A stretch of DNA of 9,999 nucleotides from JANNHP01 sp031404455 (GTDB lineage: Bacteria; Planctomycetota; JAJSAM01; JAJVHW01). The notes under the pieces are model-generated. The model made no database searches. It saw only the letters and a program-made list of their open reading frames with translations, and was not told where the DNA came from. Of the stretch, positions 1 to 5,895 are shown piece after piece (position 1 is the stretch's first letter; every line of letters begins with the position of its first letter). Made by a program: the position numbers and the translations under genes. The stretch spans positions 1 through 9,999 of the forward strand of contig JANNHP010000356.1 in the NCBI GenBank assembly GCA_031404455.1, written 5' to 3'.

Positions 1-1242
1 CAGCGCGCCGACGTGATCTCGCGGGCGGTCGACGTGCTCGGCGGCATCAAGGACGAGACGACGGCGACGAGCGTGGCCGTCGCGGCGAAGACGGCGCCGC
101 CCGAGGCGCGCATCGTCTACGTCGAAGCACTCGGCGGACTCGCGTCCTCCACGTCGGCGCACCAGATGCTGCTCGAGCTCGTGAAGGACAGGGACACCTA
201 CGTCCGCGGCATGGCGGCGGCGGGTCTCGGCGAGCACCGCGCGATGGACGCCCTCGGACCGCTCGTCCTCCTCCTCGACGACAAGTCGTGGATGGTGCAG
301 GCGGCGGCACTCGCCTCGCTCCCGCGGCTCACCGACAAAGAGGCCGTGAAGAAGGCCATCCCCAAGCTGATCGACTTCCTCGAGAACGTGTCCGGCCGCA
401 TGAAGGTGGACGGCGCCGAAGCGCTGAAGCGCATCACCGGGCGCAACTTCGGCCGCGATGCGAAGCTCTGGCGCGAGTGGTACGACTCCGGGATGCTCGA
501 CGCGACGCCGAAGACGGAGGCGCCGGACAAGCCGCCCGAGCCGAAGAGCGCCTACGGCAACCAGGACGCGGGGCCCGAGTTCTACGGCATGCCCGTCCTC
601 TCGAACCGCGTCGTTCTCATCCTCGACATCTCGCTGTCGATGTACGACCCGATCGAGATCGACAAGGACCGTCTGCGCCGGGAGACGAGCCGCCGCAAGC
701 CCGTGGTCACGGGCGAGAAGAAGACGGGCAAGCAAGCCGTGCCAGAGGAGGACGAGGGCTACGACATCCCCTGGTGGAAGGTGAAGACGCGCCTCGACCT
801 CGCGAAGTACCAGACCATCAACCTCGTGTCGCAGCTCCGCGAGGACCAGCACTTCGAGATCATCACGTTCTCGAAGGAGGTCACGCACTGGATGGGTCGG
901 ATCGTCCCCGCGAACTCCATCAACAAGCAGAAGGCGATCGCGATGCTCGAGATCGTGAAGCCCGAGGACGCGACGAACACGTGGGGCGCCATCGCCGCGG
1001 CGTTCGACATGGTGGACGTGAACAAGAAGGGCGAGGGTCTCGGCCCCGACGAGTGCTACTTCGTCACCGACGGCGCGCCCTCGGTCGGCGACATCATCGA
1101 CAGCGCGCAGATCCTCGAAGCGACGCTCCAGCTCTGCAAGGTGAAGCCCATACGGTTCAACGTGATCGGCATCGGCGTCGATCTCAGCTTCCTCCGCAAG
1201 CTGGCGCGCGACACCGGCGGACAGTCGAAGTTCTTCAAGTAG
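1..1242 (+). CDS. HEAT-repeat and VWA-domain protein (5' partial)
   Basis: The frame is open from the first base, so the true start, and any signal peptide, lies upstream of the window; the GTG at 13 is only an internal candidate. The visible 413 residues hold alpha-helical HEAT-like repeats (about bases 1-450), ending in the motif ITGRNFGRDAKLWREWY. A Pro/Lys-rich linker and a VWA domain (about 590-1239) follow. The metal-binding MIDAS site looks complete: D-I-S-L-S (Asp codon 625-627, Ser 631-633 and 637-639), a Thr in A-T-N-T-W (973-975) and the TDG Asp (1069-1071). A charged insertion of about 40 residues (about 650-780) separates the DxSxS motif from the first long helix. VWA domains usually mediate metal-dependent protein contacts, and HEAT repeats form protein-binding scaffolds, so a structural or adaptor role is likely. 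It is the first visible gene of a three-gene operon. Domain assignment is firm; the partner and process are unknown. Confidence 0.9.
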   Translation, partial: QRADVISRAVDVLGGIKDETTATSVAVAAKTAPPEARIVYVEALGGLASSTSAHQMLLELVKDRDTYVRGMAAAGLGEHRAMDALGPLVLLLDDKSWMVQAAALASLPRLTDKEAVKKAIPKLIDFLENVSGRMKVDGAEALKRITGRNFGRDAKLWREWYDSGMLDATPKTEAPDKPPEPKSAYGNQDAGPEFYGMPVLSNRVVLILDISLSMYDPIEIDKDRLRRETSRRKPVVTGEKKTGKQAVPEEDEGYDIPWWKVKTRLDLAKYQTINLVSQLREDQHFEIITFSKEVTHWMGRIVPANSINKQKAIAMLEIVKPEDATNTWGAIAAAFDMVDVNKKGEGLGPDECYFVTDGAPSVGDIIDSAQILEATLQLCKVKPIRFNVIGIGVDLSFLRKLARDTGGQSKFFK

Positions 1243-1251
1243 GAGACTCCC

Positions 1252-2118
1252 ATGAAGCACCGAAGCACAATGCTCGCTCTCGCCGTCGCGGCCTGCCTGG
1301 CTCCCGCGTCCGCGGCGCGCGCCGGCGACATGCCCGCCGACGTGAAGGAGGCGATCGCCTACTTCGACAAGTACTCCGCGAAGTCGAAGGACGACACCAA
1401 GTACGCGGAGCTCGTCCACGAGCTCGCTTCCACGGGCGCCCCGGCCGCGGCCGAGCGCATCGGGCGCATCCTCACGGAGGATCGCAACCCCGAGCACCAC
1501 ATGATCGCGGCCGACGCGCTCAGTGAGTTCGCGAAGGACGGGGAGGGCCGCACGGCCGCGGGCAAAGCCCTCGTGAAGGCGCTCCAGAAGGGCGACTGGG
1601 ACGAGGACATGCAGATCCAGATCGTGGACGCGCTCGGGAAACTCACGTTCGCGCCCGGAACGCTGCCCGTCTGCGACGTCCTGCTCAAGGCGGAGAGCCC
1701 GTGGCTCATGCTGCGCTGCGTGCGCGCGCTCGGTCTCATCAAGGACCTGCACGCCCTGCCCGCGCTGCTCGAGATCCTGGAGCGCATGCCCGTGGGCTAC
1801 AAGTGGCCCGCCGGCGAAGAGGTGCAGGTGGACACGGGCGCCGCCGGCGACGCGGACCAGAAAGAGGCCGAGCGCCAGTACAACGAGCAGAACGGCGGTG
1901 GCCGCGGCAAGAAGGGCAAGCCGCCCGTCATGTTCAAGGCCTACATCCAGGAGCTGAAGAAGACCGTCCAGGCCATCACGGGCGACCCCACCATCGACGG
2001 CGGCCAGGCGCTGCGCGGGTGGATGGTGGCGCGGACCGACATGCTGAAGAAGCTCGGCATCGAGATCCCGAAGTACAAGGGCCCGCCGCTGCCCGACGAG
2101 GACAAGAAGAAGAAGTGA
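1252..2118 (+). CDS. Exported HEAT-repeat protein
   Basis: This encodes 288 residues starting at ATG 1252, which has an AGGAG Shine-Dalgarno at 1241-1245, six bases upstream and overlapping the stop of the preceding gene. The N-terminus is a signal peptide (basic start, hydrophobic core LALAVAACLA, probable cut after the ARA near residue 24), so the protein is exported. Residues from about 30 to 165 form helical repeats of HEAT/PBS-lyase type, with pairs such as TGAPAAAERIGRIL and VDALGKL. A Gly/Lys-rich linker follows, then an ITG...W motif (AITGDPTIDGGQALRGW) that echoes the same feature in the upstream VWA protein, then a short Lys-rich tail ending in KKKK. No catalytic residues are recognisable. 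Its place between a VWA-HEAT protein and a secreted peptidase suggests an adaptor in an envelope complex, which is inference. Its stop overlaps the next start by four bases. Confidence 0.88.
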   Translation: MKHRSTMLALAVAACLAPASAARAGDMPADVKEAIAYFDKYSAKSKDDTKYAELVHELASTGAPAAAERIGRILTEDRNPEHHMIAADALSEFAKDGEGRTAAGKALVKALQKGDWDEDMQIQIVDALGKLTFAPGTLPVCDVLLKAESPWLMLRCVRALGLIKDLHALPALLEILERMPVGYKWPAGEEVQVDTGAAGDADQKEAERQYNEQNGGGRGKKGKPPVMFKAYIQELKKTVQAITGDPTIDGGQALRGWMVARTDMLKKLGIEIPKYKGPPLPDEDKKKK

Positions 2119-3377
2119 TCCGCGCAGCCCTGCGAGCGGCCGGTTTCGTCCTCGCGGCTCTCGCCCTCGCCGCCCCGGCCCGGGGCGGCGAGCGAACATC
2201 CGTCGCGGAGAGTGCGCACTATCGGCTCGCCTCGTCCGGCCCGAAGGCCGAGGCCGACGAGTGGGCGCGCATGCTCGAGGCCGCGTGGCCTCATTTCGCC
2301 GCGTTCTTCGGGAAGTCGCCGCCGCTCGCCGCGGGCGCGCGACTCGGCGTGAACTTCTCGGAGACGCTCGAGGAACCGCGCGCCGAGATCCGCCGCGCGG
2401 GCGGGGCGCCCCCCGACGACGCGGGCGGCTACTACGATCCCATCTCGAAGACGGCGTTCGCATGGCGGCAGCCGTCGCCCTGGTACACGCGCACGCTTCT
2501 CCTCCACGAGTGCGCGCACCAGTTCCACCGCCTCGCGCGCGTCCCCGGGAACGTCGCTCCGCCCGCGTGGTACGGCGAGGGCGTCGTCGAGCACCTCTCG
2601 CACCACACGTGGGACGGAGAGAAGCTCCGGCTCGGCGTGGTGCCGATGCTGTCGCTCGAGGACCGTGCCGGCAGGGCGCTCGACGCCGTGCAGAGCGGCG
2701 CTTTCCATCTCGACCAGGTCCTCGATGGCAAGGCGCCCGCGGAGCGCCCCGAGTGCATGCACCTCGTGCGGTGGCTCGTGTCCGCGGAGGGCGGGAAACT
2801 CCGCCCGAAGTTCGACGATCTCGCGGTGCGGATGGACCGTGGCGCGAGGGTCGACGCCTCCGACTTCGCGAAGTCCGTGGGCCCGTGGAAGCGGCGCGCG
2901 CCGGAGTTCCTCGACTGGCTGAAGGGCGTGCAGCAGCCCTGGGAACCGCTCTTCGTGGACTGGGACGCGCGCGGCGAGAACGCGCTCCGCGGCACGGCGT
3001 CGGTCGTCGGTCTCTGTCGCCGCCGCGCCGACACGCGCCGCGTCGCCGTCCGCGTGAAGCCCGCGGCGGGCGGGTCGTGGCGCGGCGGGATCCTCCTCGC
3101 CTGGACCGGACCCGAGGACTACGTCATCGGCGTGATCGACAACGGCCGCCGCGCGCAGGTGGACCGCCGGAAGGCCGGCGCGTGGCAGCGTCTCGCCGAG
3201 GTGGACGTGCCGCGCCCCTCCGACGGAGTGTGGCGCCTCGAAGGCGTACGCGAGGGCGAGTCGGTGGTCTTCAACGTCGGTGGCGAACGCGTGGCCGAGG
3301 TCGAATCGACGTCGAACTCGATGGGCCTCGCGGTAGACGCCGGGAGCGTGGACTTCACGGAGATCGAGGCGAGGTGA
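2115..3377 (+). CDS. Secreted HExxH metallopeptidase-like protein with C-terminal beta-sandwich domain
   Basis: The GTG at 2115 overlaps the previous TGA (GTGA), giving 420 residues with a signal peptide directly after the start (hydrophobic stretch GFVLAALALAAPA); this decides the start although the frame is open further upstream. The zinc motif HECAH lies at residues 131-135. It is followed by W-Y-G-E-G-V-V-E-H at 152-160, where E155 is the probable third ligand, the gluzincin pattern HExxH-x19-E. The arrangement resembles the peptidase MA/DUF1570-like family. Residues from about 275 to 420 are beta-rich, with DYVIGVIDNG and WRLEGVREGESVVFNVGG. They resemble a concanavalin-like/LamG or DUF1080-type sandwich, which in other secreted proteins binds glycans or protein surfaces. 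The likely role is proteolysis outside the cytoplasm; the substrate is unknown. The 3' end is repeated at 4241-4290. All key zinc residues are present, so an active enzyme is plausible. Confidence 0.85.
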   Translation: MIRAALRAAGFVLAALALAAPARGGERTSVAESAHYRLASSGPKAEADEWARMLEAAWPHFAAFFGKSPPLAAGARLGVNFSETLEEPRAEIRRAGGAPPDDAGGYYDPISKTAFAWRQPSPWYTRTLLLHECAHQFHRLARVPGNVAPPAWYGEGVVEHLSHHTWDGEKLRLGVVPMLSLEDRAGRALDAVQSGAFHLDQVLDGKAPAERPECMHLVRWLVSAEGGKLRPKFDDLAVRMDRGARVDASDFAKSVGPWKRRAPEFLDWLKGVQQPWEPLFVDWDARGENALRGTASVVGLCRRRADTRRVAVRVKPAAGGSWRGGILLAWTGPEDYVIGVIDNGRRAQVDRRKAGAWQRLAEVDVPRPSDGVWRLEGVREGESVVFNVGGERVAEVESTSNSMGLAVDAGSVDFTEIEAR

Positions 3378-3379
3378 AG
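3332..3379 (+). repeat. Direct repeat, copy 1 (3' end of peptidase gene)
   Basis: This copy is the last codons of the metallopeptidase gene plus two bases. Bases 3342-3371 are identical (30 of 30) to 4252-4281, and similarity continues imperfectly on both sides. It marks one edge of the toxin-antitoxin islet. Confidence 0.9.
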
Positions 3380-3400
3380 GTACGGAGTCGGGCTCCGTAC
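3380..3400. terminator. Hairpin between convergent genes
   Basis: A perfect 8-bp inverted repeat (GTACGGAG / CTCCGTAC) with the 5-base loop TCGGG starts three bases after the peptidase stop and ends 13 bases before the PIN toxin stop. The position suits a bidirectional terminator. No T-tract follows, so it may act with Rho or only protect 3' ends. Confidence 0.6.
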
Positions 3401-3413
3401 TCCCCGCGCGGCG

Positions 3414-3809
3414 CTACGGCGCGACGACCGTGAGCTTCAGCGCCCTCGCCGCGCCGGCCTGCCTCTCGTCGTAGGTCGCGAACTCGAGCCGCATTCCCTG
3501 CGCGACCAGGTACGTCGCGGTCGCGAGGTGGAGCGCGTCGAGCGTCCGCACGCGCGCAGGGTAGGGGTCCAGGGCCCGCGCGAGGACCGTCGGTGTCATC
3601 TCGACCAGGTCGGCGCTCCCGACGAGGAATCGCGCGGCTTCCAGCACGTCATCGGCGGGCCGGAGCGCATGGAGCCGCGTCCAGGTCTCGTACTCGAGGA
3701 GCCGGCTGGAGATGAGGTGCCGCGCCCAGAAGTCGGAGGGCGGGCGCCGGTCCTCGGCGAGCAACGCCGCGAGGACGACCGATGTATCGACGTAGGTCAG
3801 GGGTGTCAT
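3414..3809 (-). CDS. PIN-domain toxin (VapC-like ribonuclease)
   Basis: A 131-residue PIN domain protein, the usual size for a VapC toxin. The four acidic residues that hold Mg2+ in this nuclease family are visible: D8 in YVDTSVVLA, E41 in SRLLEYETW, D91 in RTLDALHLATA and D114 in FATYDERQ. All appear intact, so an active endoribonuclease is predicted; the RNA target cannot be read from the sequence. The start is ATG at 3809, placing the PIN core at the N-terminus; the longer open frame upstream runs through the antitoxin gene in another frame and looks non-coding. It lies 28 bases after the antitoxin stop, in the usual antitoxin-first order. No clear Shine-Dalgarno precedes it, so coupling to antitoxin translation is possible. 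With the antitoxin it is enclosed by direct repeats derived from the neighbouring peptidase gene. Confidence 0.88.
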   Translation of the reverse strand: MTPLTYVDTSVVLAALLAEDRRPPSDFWARHLISSRLLEYETWTRLHALRPADDVLEAARFLVGSADLVEMTPTVLARALDPYPARVRTLDALHLATATYLVAQGMRLEFATYDERQAGAARALKLTVVAP

Positions 3810-3837
3810 GTGAGCGGCAGGGAGCGGCGGATGCGTC

Positions 3838-4131
3838 TCACCGGTCCTCGCGGTCGGCGGCGAGGCCGGCGAGAATCTCGGCGAGTGGACGCGTGCCCTT
3901 GGGCAGGTCGGCGACCGCGCCGGGCGGGTAGCGCCGCGGAGAGATCCAGCCCGTGCGCACACCCTCGGCGACGGCGACGTCGGAGACCTGCTCGGCGCGG
4001 CCGGCGCGGGGCGGCACCAGTTCCGCGACGACCCGGTCCCGGTCCGTCACGAGCACGGTCTCGCCGGACTCCGCCAGGCGCACGTACTCGCTGAGTTTGT
4101 CCTTCAGGGACTTGATGCCGACGGAACGCAT
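3838..4131 (-). CDS. Phd/YefM-family antitoxin
   Basis: This encodes 97 residues. The N-terminal half has the Phd/YefM DNA-binding signature: an I-K-S-L-K-D-K-L-S-E-Y helix, then the S-G-E-T-V-L-V-T-D-R strand and V-V-A-E-L-V-P. The C-terminal half (about 43-97) is Pro/Arg/Ala-rich with little predicted fold, as expected for the segment that wraps round and blocks the toxin. The start at ATG 4131 lets the family fold begin at once. An in-frame ATG at 4161 would add ten residues but lies between the -35 and -10 boxes. No Shine-Dalgarno is present, and the upstream promoter predicts transcription starting at the ATG itself. Members of this family repress their own operon by binding palindromes in the promoter, and nested palindromes are present there. 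Confidence 0.87.
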   Translation of the reverse strand: MRSVGIKSLKDKLSEYVRLAESGETVLVTDRDRVVAELVPPRAGRAEQVSDVAVAEGVRTGWISPRRYPPGAVADLPKGTRPLAEILAGLAADREDR

Positions 4132-4166
4132 GGAGGAAAGGTAGCCACCGGTGGCCACCATGTCAA
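4132..4166 (-). promoter_or_regulatory. Toxin-antitoxin promoter with nested palindromic operator
   Basis: Read on the minus strand, a perfect -35 TTGACA (4166-4161) is followed by a 17-base spacer and the -10 box TACCTT (4143-4138; first two and last bases match the consensus). Six bases separate the -10 box from ATG 4131, so transcription would begin at or next to the A of the start codon. The spacer holds two overlapping perfect palindromes: GGTGGCCACC (4159-4150) and GCCACCGGTGGC (4155-4144). They are good candidates for antitoxin binding that would block RNA polymerase. Confidence 0.65.
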
Positions 4167-4240
4167 GACGGTCTCGGATGCCCGCCTTCCCGCGAGCCGA
4201 GCGACGCCCCTGCGCCGTCGATCGCATCGCAGCGTTCGGC

Positions 4241-4290
4241 GGTCGACGCGGGGGAGCGTGGACTTCACGGAGATCGAGGCGGGGTCGAAG
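4241..4290 (+). repeat. Direct repeat, copy 2 (decayed peptidase-gene tail)
   Basis: This is the second copy, offset by 910 bases from copy 1 in the identical core (4252-4281). In the gene's frame it reads S-V-D-F-T-E-I-E-A-G-S-K and stops at 4291-4293, against S-V-D-F-T-E-I-E-A-R in copy 1. Upstream of the core two differences are synonymous (GTA/GTC, GCC/GCG). One extra G breaks the frame there, and one extra C lies near the end. It looks like the broken tail of a homologous gene. Confidence 0.85.
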
Positions 4291-4373
4291 TGAACGCGGT
4301 CGCTGTGGCGGACTGTGACGGTCGTGCAACGCCGCGGTATCCAGCCGGGCCGCGGAGCGCTAGGCTGAGCGCC

Positions 4374-4508
4374 ATGGACGACGCGGACTGCCTCTTGGCG
4401 CTCTTGTGGCCAGTCTTCATGGTCCTGCGCCGTCTGAGCGCCGAGCGCAGCCAACGGCAACCGCGCCTCCGTCGCAGCCGCGTTGCCCGGCACCGCGTGC
4501 CACGCTAG
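4374..4508 (+). CDS. Doubtful small ORF, 44 residues
   Basis: ATG 4374 follows a TAGGCT box (4361-4366) by seven bases, the same spacing seen before other starts here that lack a Shine-Dalgarno. The first 18 residues contain a hydrophobic run (CLLALLWPVFMVL). The remainder is Arg-rich and reads like chance translation of GC-rich DNA. No family is recognised. It could be a small membrane peptide or nothing; the promoter-like box is the only positive sign. Confidence 0.18.
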   Translation: MDDADCLLALLWPVFMVLRRLSAERSQRQPRLRRSRVARHRVPR

Positions 4509-4530
4509 ATCGCTTCGTTGCGCGTTCGAG

Positions 4531-5355
4531 TCACCGCCACGGCCGCCCGCGCAACTCCGACGACGTCGTCACCAGCGTCCGCCGCGCGAGGACGGCCGCG
4601 GTCACGTGGATGGCGAACCGCCGGGGGACGAGCTTCGATGCGATCGTCAGGATCTTGTTCTTGAGACCCGGGACGACCGACGGACGGCGGCCGAGCGACG
4701 CGAGCGCGGTCGCGACGACGGAAGCGGACGTCATCCCCGCGAACTGCCGCTTCGCGTGCGCGCGCTCGTGGAACTCGGTGCGCGTCTCGCCGGGCGAGAG
4801 CGCGAGCACGTCCACGCCGGAGCCCCGCAGTTCGCACCAGAGCGATTCCGCGAACATCAGGTCGAAGGCCTTCGTCGCGCCGTAGATCGCGAACCACGGC
4901 GTGGCCTGGTAGCCCGCGACCGACGCGACGACGATCACGCCGCCGCGCTTCTTGGCGAGCATCGGCCTGAGGAAAAGGTGCGTCATGCGCACGACGGCCG
5001 TGCAGTTGAGGGCGATCATCTGCTCGTCCACGTCCGGATCGTTCTCGGGGAAGCGGCCCGAGAAGCCGAAGCCGGCGTTGTTGACGAGGAGGCCGATCTC
5101 GCGGTCGCCGACCGCCGCGCGCACGCGCTCGCAGGCGCCGCGCTCGGAGAGATCCTCGACGACGACGAGCGTCTCCACGCCGTGCGCGTTCGCGAGCCGC
5201 TTCGCGAGCGCTTCGAGGCGGTCCCGCCGCCGCGCGACGAGCACGAGCGGGAACCCCCGCGCCGCGAGCGCCTCGGCGAACGCCTCGCCGATGCCGGAGG
5301 ACGCGCCCGTCACGAGCGCCCATCCGCCGTAGCGGGAGTGGAGGTCTTTGGTCAC
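4531..5355 (-). CDS. Short-chain dehydrogenase/reductase (COG0300/DltE-like SDR)
   Basis: This encodes 274 residues from GTG 5355, a length normal for a classical SDR. The Rossmann cofactor motif TGASSGIG is at residues 16-23. Basic residues after the second strand (A-R-R-R, 41-44) favour NADP(H). NNAG is at 92-95, and the catalytic tetrad is N117, S145, Y158 and K162 in the Y-G-A-T-K motif, all intact. The C-terminus (V-P-G-L-K-N-K-I-L near residue 240) is typical of the COG0300 subgroup, whose substrates are mostly unknown. It probably reduces or oxidises a carbonyl/hydroxyl group in the cytoplasm; the substrate cannot be inferred. The open frame continues upstream of 5355, but the fold begins within 12 residues of this GTG. 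No Shine-Dalgarno precedes it; a TAGCGT box seven bases upstream suggests a leaderless start. It is divergent from the lipoprotein gene at 5403. Confidence 0.9.
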   Translation of the reverse strand: MTKDLHSRYGGWALVTGASSGIGEAFAEALAARGFPLVLVARRRDRLEALAKRLANAHGVETLVVVEDLSERGACERVRAAVGDREIGLLVNNAGFGFSGRFPENDPDVDEQMIALNCTAVVRMTHLFLRPMLAKKRGGVIVVASVAGYQATPWFAIYGATKAFDLMFAESLWCELRGSGVDVLALSPGETRTEFHERAHAKRQFAGMTSASVVATALASLGRRPSVVPGLKNKILTIASKLVPRRFAIHVTAAVLARRTLVTTSSELRGRPWR

Positions 5356-5402
5356 GCGGGCAACGCTACGGCGCAGTAGGCTTCGCCGCGAGAGGTGAAC
5401 CG
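5356..5402. promoter_or_regulatory. Compact symmetrical divergent promoter
   Basis: Only 47 bases separate the dehydrogenase start from the lipoprotein start. Two -10-like boxes lie back to back: TAGCGT on the minus strand (5368-5363) and TAGGCT on the plus strand (5377-5382). They sit symmetrically in an imperfect dyad (5362-5383; 8 of 11 pairs complementary, centre 5372/5373). Each -35 position would fall on the other gene's leader or start codon, so the two promoters would overlap. AGAGGTG at 5391-5397 serves the plus-strand gene. The -35 hexamers are poor matches. Confidence 0.45.
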
Positions 5403-5837
5403 ATGGTGCGCGCCGCGATCCTCGCCGTTGCTGCCGGGTCGTTCGTCGCGGGCTGCGCGAGCCCGCCGCCTCCCGCGCCGCCGCCGACATCTCAGGACGT
5501 GGCGGTCGCCGCGCCGCAGGCCGCCGAGTCCGCGGTCGTCGTCGGCGGACTCGATACGAAAGTGCGCGTCGCGCTCCCGCGTCTCGGGCCGCGGGCGTTC
5601 GCCGAGATCGAGACGCGGCAGATCCGGGAGCCCTCGGAGACCGGCGGGACCGAGCGTCAGATCGATTCTCACTGCGACTTCTGGTTCGAGGAGGGAGCGC
5701 TTGTGGGTGCGCTCGCCGGTTGGGTGATCTCCGGCGAGACGACCCGGCTGGAGTCGGCCAATCTGCTCGCCTCCCTGCGCCCGACGGCGCTCGACGCCAC
5801 GCACGTCCGCTTCGAGGTCGACGCCGCGGTGCGCTGA
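5403..5837 (+). CDS. Small putative lipoprotein, function unknown
   Basis: This encodes 144 residues from ATG 5403, with a good Shine-Dalgarno (AGAGGTG, five bases upstream). The N-terminus is a lipoprotein signal: a hydrophobic stretch ending in the lipobox V-A-G-C, with Cys18 as the predicted lipid-bearing residue. A Pro-rich tether (PPPPAPPPTS) follows, probably holding the folded part away from the membrane. Residues from about 45 to 144 look like a small mixed alpha/beta domain containing one further Cys (in SHCDFWFEEG) and a short hydrophobic patch (ALVGALAGWVI). No family is recognised. It sits 58 bases before a second lipoprotein gene of exactly the same length, 144 residues; the two share no obvious sequence beyond the signal. 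Confidence 0.75.
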   Translation: MVRAAILAVAAGSFVAGCASPPPPAPPPTSQDVAVAAPQAAESAVVVGGLDTKVRVALPRLGPRAFAEIETRQIREPSETGGTERQIDSHCDFWFEEGALVGALAGWVISGETTRLESANLLASLRPTALDATHVRFEVDAAVR

Positions 5838-5883
5838 GCGACGAACGAGCACCTTGAACGAGCAGACGGCGGCCCGGGCGCCG

Positions 5884-5895
5884 TAGGATGCCGCC
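5884..5895 (+). promoter_or_regulatory. -10-like box immediately before a lipoprotein start
   Basis: TAGGAT (5884-5889) is followed by six bases (GCCGCC) and ATG 5896. There is no Shine-Dalgarno, so the spacing suggests a leaderless transcript. No convincing -35 box lies at 17 bases; TTGAAC at 5854-5859 is 24 bases away, too far for a standard promoter. Confidence 0.4.

Larger units (their letters stand above)
4167..4530. other. Mostly non-coding interval
   Basis: This stretch lies between the antitoxin promoter and the dehydrogenase stop. It holds the second direct-repeat copy (4241-4290) and one doubtful 44-codon reading frame (4374-4508). Bases 4167-4240 and 4294-4360 show no gene, RNA or repeat that I can recognise. 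A weak 5-bp hairpin (GGCAC/GTGCC, 4489-4501) sits near the dehydrogenase 3' end. Confidence 0.5.

Noticed and set aside
1701..2114. N-terminal extension of the metallopeptidase frame
   Set aside because: It overlaps the preceding HEAT gene in another frame and reads as low-complexity Arg/Ala. The signal peptide begins at GTG 2115, coupled to the upstream stop.
3810..3962. Upstream extension of the PIN toxin frame
   Set aside because: It runs through the antitoxin gene and has shadow-like composition. PIN domains begin near the start codon, as with ATG 3809.
3372..4281. Composite transposon or insertion sequence around the toxin-antitoxin pair
   Set aside because: There is no transposase gene and no terminal inverted repeats. 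The flanking direct repeats are gene-tail sequence, much longer than a usual target duplication and diverged at codon third positions.
4489..4501. Short GGCAC/GTGCC hairpin near the dehydrogenase stop as a terminator
   Set aside because: It has only a 5-bp stem with a 3-base loop and no T-tract; such hairpins are frequent by chance at this GC content.
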